This document shows, one piece after another, positions 7,560 to 7,579 of a DNA stretch of 7,579 bases. The first letter of the stretch is position 1. Each line of letters opens with the position of its first letter. The DNA comes from REEB85 sp018971455 (GTDB lineage: Bacteria > Pseudomonadota > Alphaproteobacteria > Acetobacterales > Acetobacteraceae). A model generated the notes under the pieces. The model made no database searches. It saw nothing but the letters and a program-made list of their open reading frames with translations, and was not told where the DNA came from. Made by a program: the position numbers and the translations under genes. The stretch lies in the NCBI GenBank assembly GCA_028871195.1, contig JAGWNT010000129.1, positions 1 to 7,579 on the forward strand, read 5' to 3'.

Positions 7560-7579
7560 GCCGCGCCGAGGCGATCATC
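7556..7579 (+). CDS. folC: Probable folylpolyglutamate/dihydrofolate synthase, first 8 codons only
   Basis: GTG 7556 overlaps the accD stop (GTGA) and opens a frame reading VSRAEAII to the right edge. GGAGG at 7547-7551 is 4 bases upstream, and AAGGAA at 7539-7544 is a second possible ribosome-binding site. The identification rests mainly on gene order, since folC follows accD in many proteobacteria, and on an N-terminus resembling typical FolC openings (xSRxxAIL). FolC would add glutamate to dihydropteroate or folates. Eight codons cannot prove it. Confidence 0.55.

Overview
The window is dense, very GC-rich bacterial chromosome (roughly 70% G+C by eye). The gene set and order point to an alphaproteobacterium: a ChvG/ChvI two-component pair next to an ATP-dependent PEP carboxykinase gene, followed by trpB-trpA-accD-folC. 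Protein wording, GC content and the GC-rich palindromic spacer suggest Rhodospirillales, probably Acetobacteraceae. That placement is an inference and no rRNA is present to confirm it.

Layout. Minus strand, 1-1982: chvI (response regulator, complete) reads leftward into chvG (sensor histidine kinase), which runs off the left edge before its ATPase domain. A 52-base divergent spacer follows. Plus strand, 2035-4420: a HugZ/PNPOx-like flavin-fold protein, then pckA, which ends in a hairpin/T-tract terminator. Plus strand, 4533-6576: trpB and trpA, overlapping by 4 bases. Spacer 6577-6695 carries three successive GC-rich hairpins. Plus strand, 6696-7579: accD, overlapping by 4 bases the first eight codons of folC, which is cut by the right edge.

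How the genes work together. ChvG and ChvI form a membrane-to-DNA signalling pair that in other alphaproteobacteria responds to acid or envelope stress. PckA makes phosphoenolpyruvate from oxaloacetate. TrpB and TrpA form tryptophan synthase. AccD is half of the acetyl-CoA carboxylase carboxyltransferase, and FolC adds glutamates to folates. These are mostly housekeeping functions in a largely familiar order.

The strongest anomaly is in trpA. The reading frame breaks at about 6081 because one base appears to be missing. Restoring it gives a full-length 272-residue TrpA, so this is either a recent inactivating mutation or a sequencing/assembly error. The other item worth following is the palindromic spacer between trpA and accD, which looks like a dispersed repeat. 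I found no evidence of a new defence, mobile or regulatory system.
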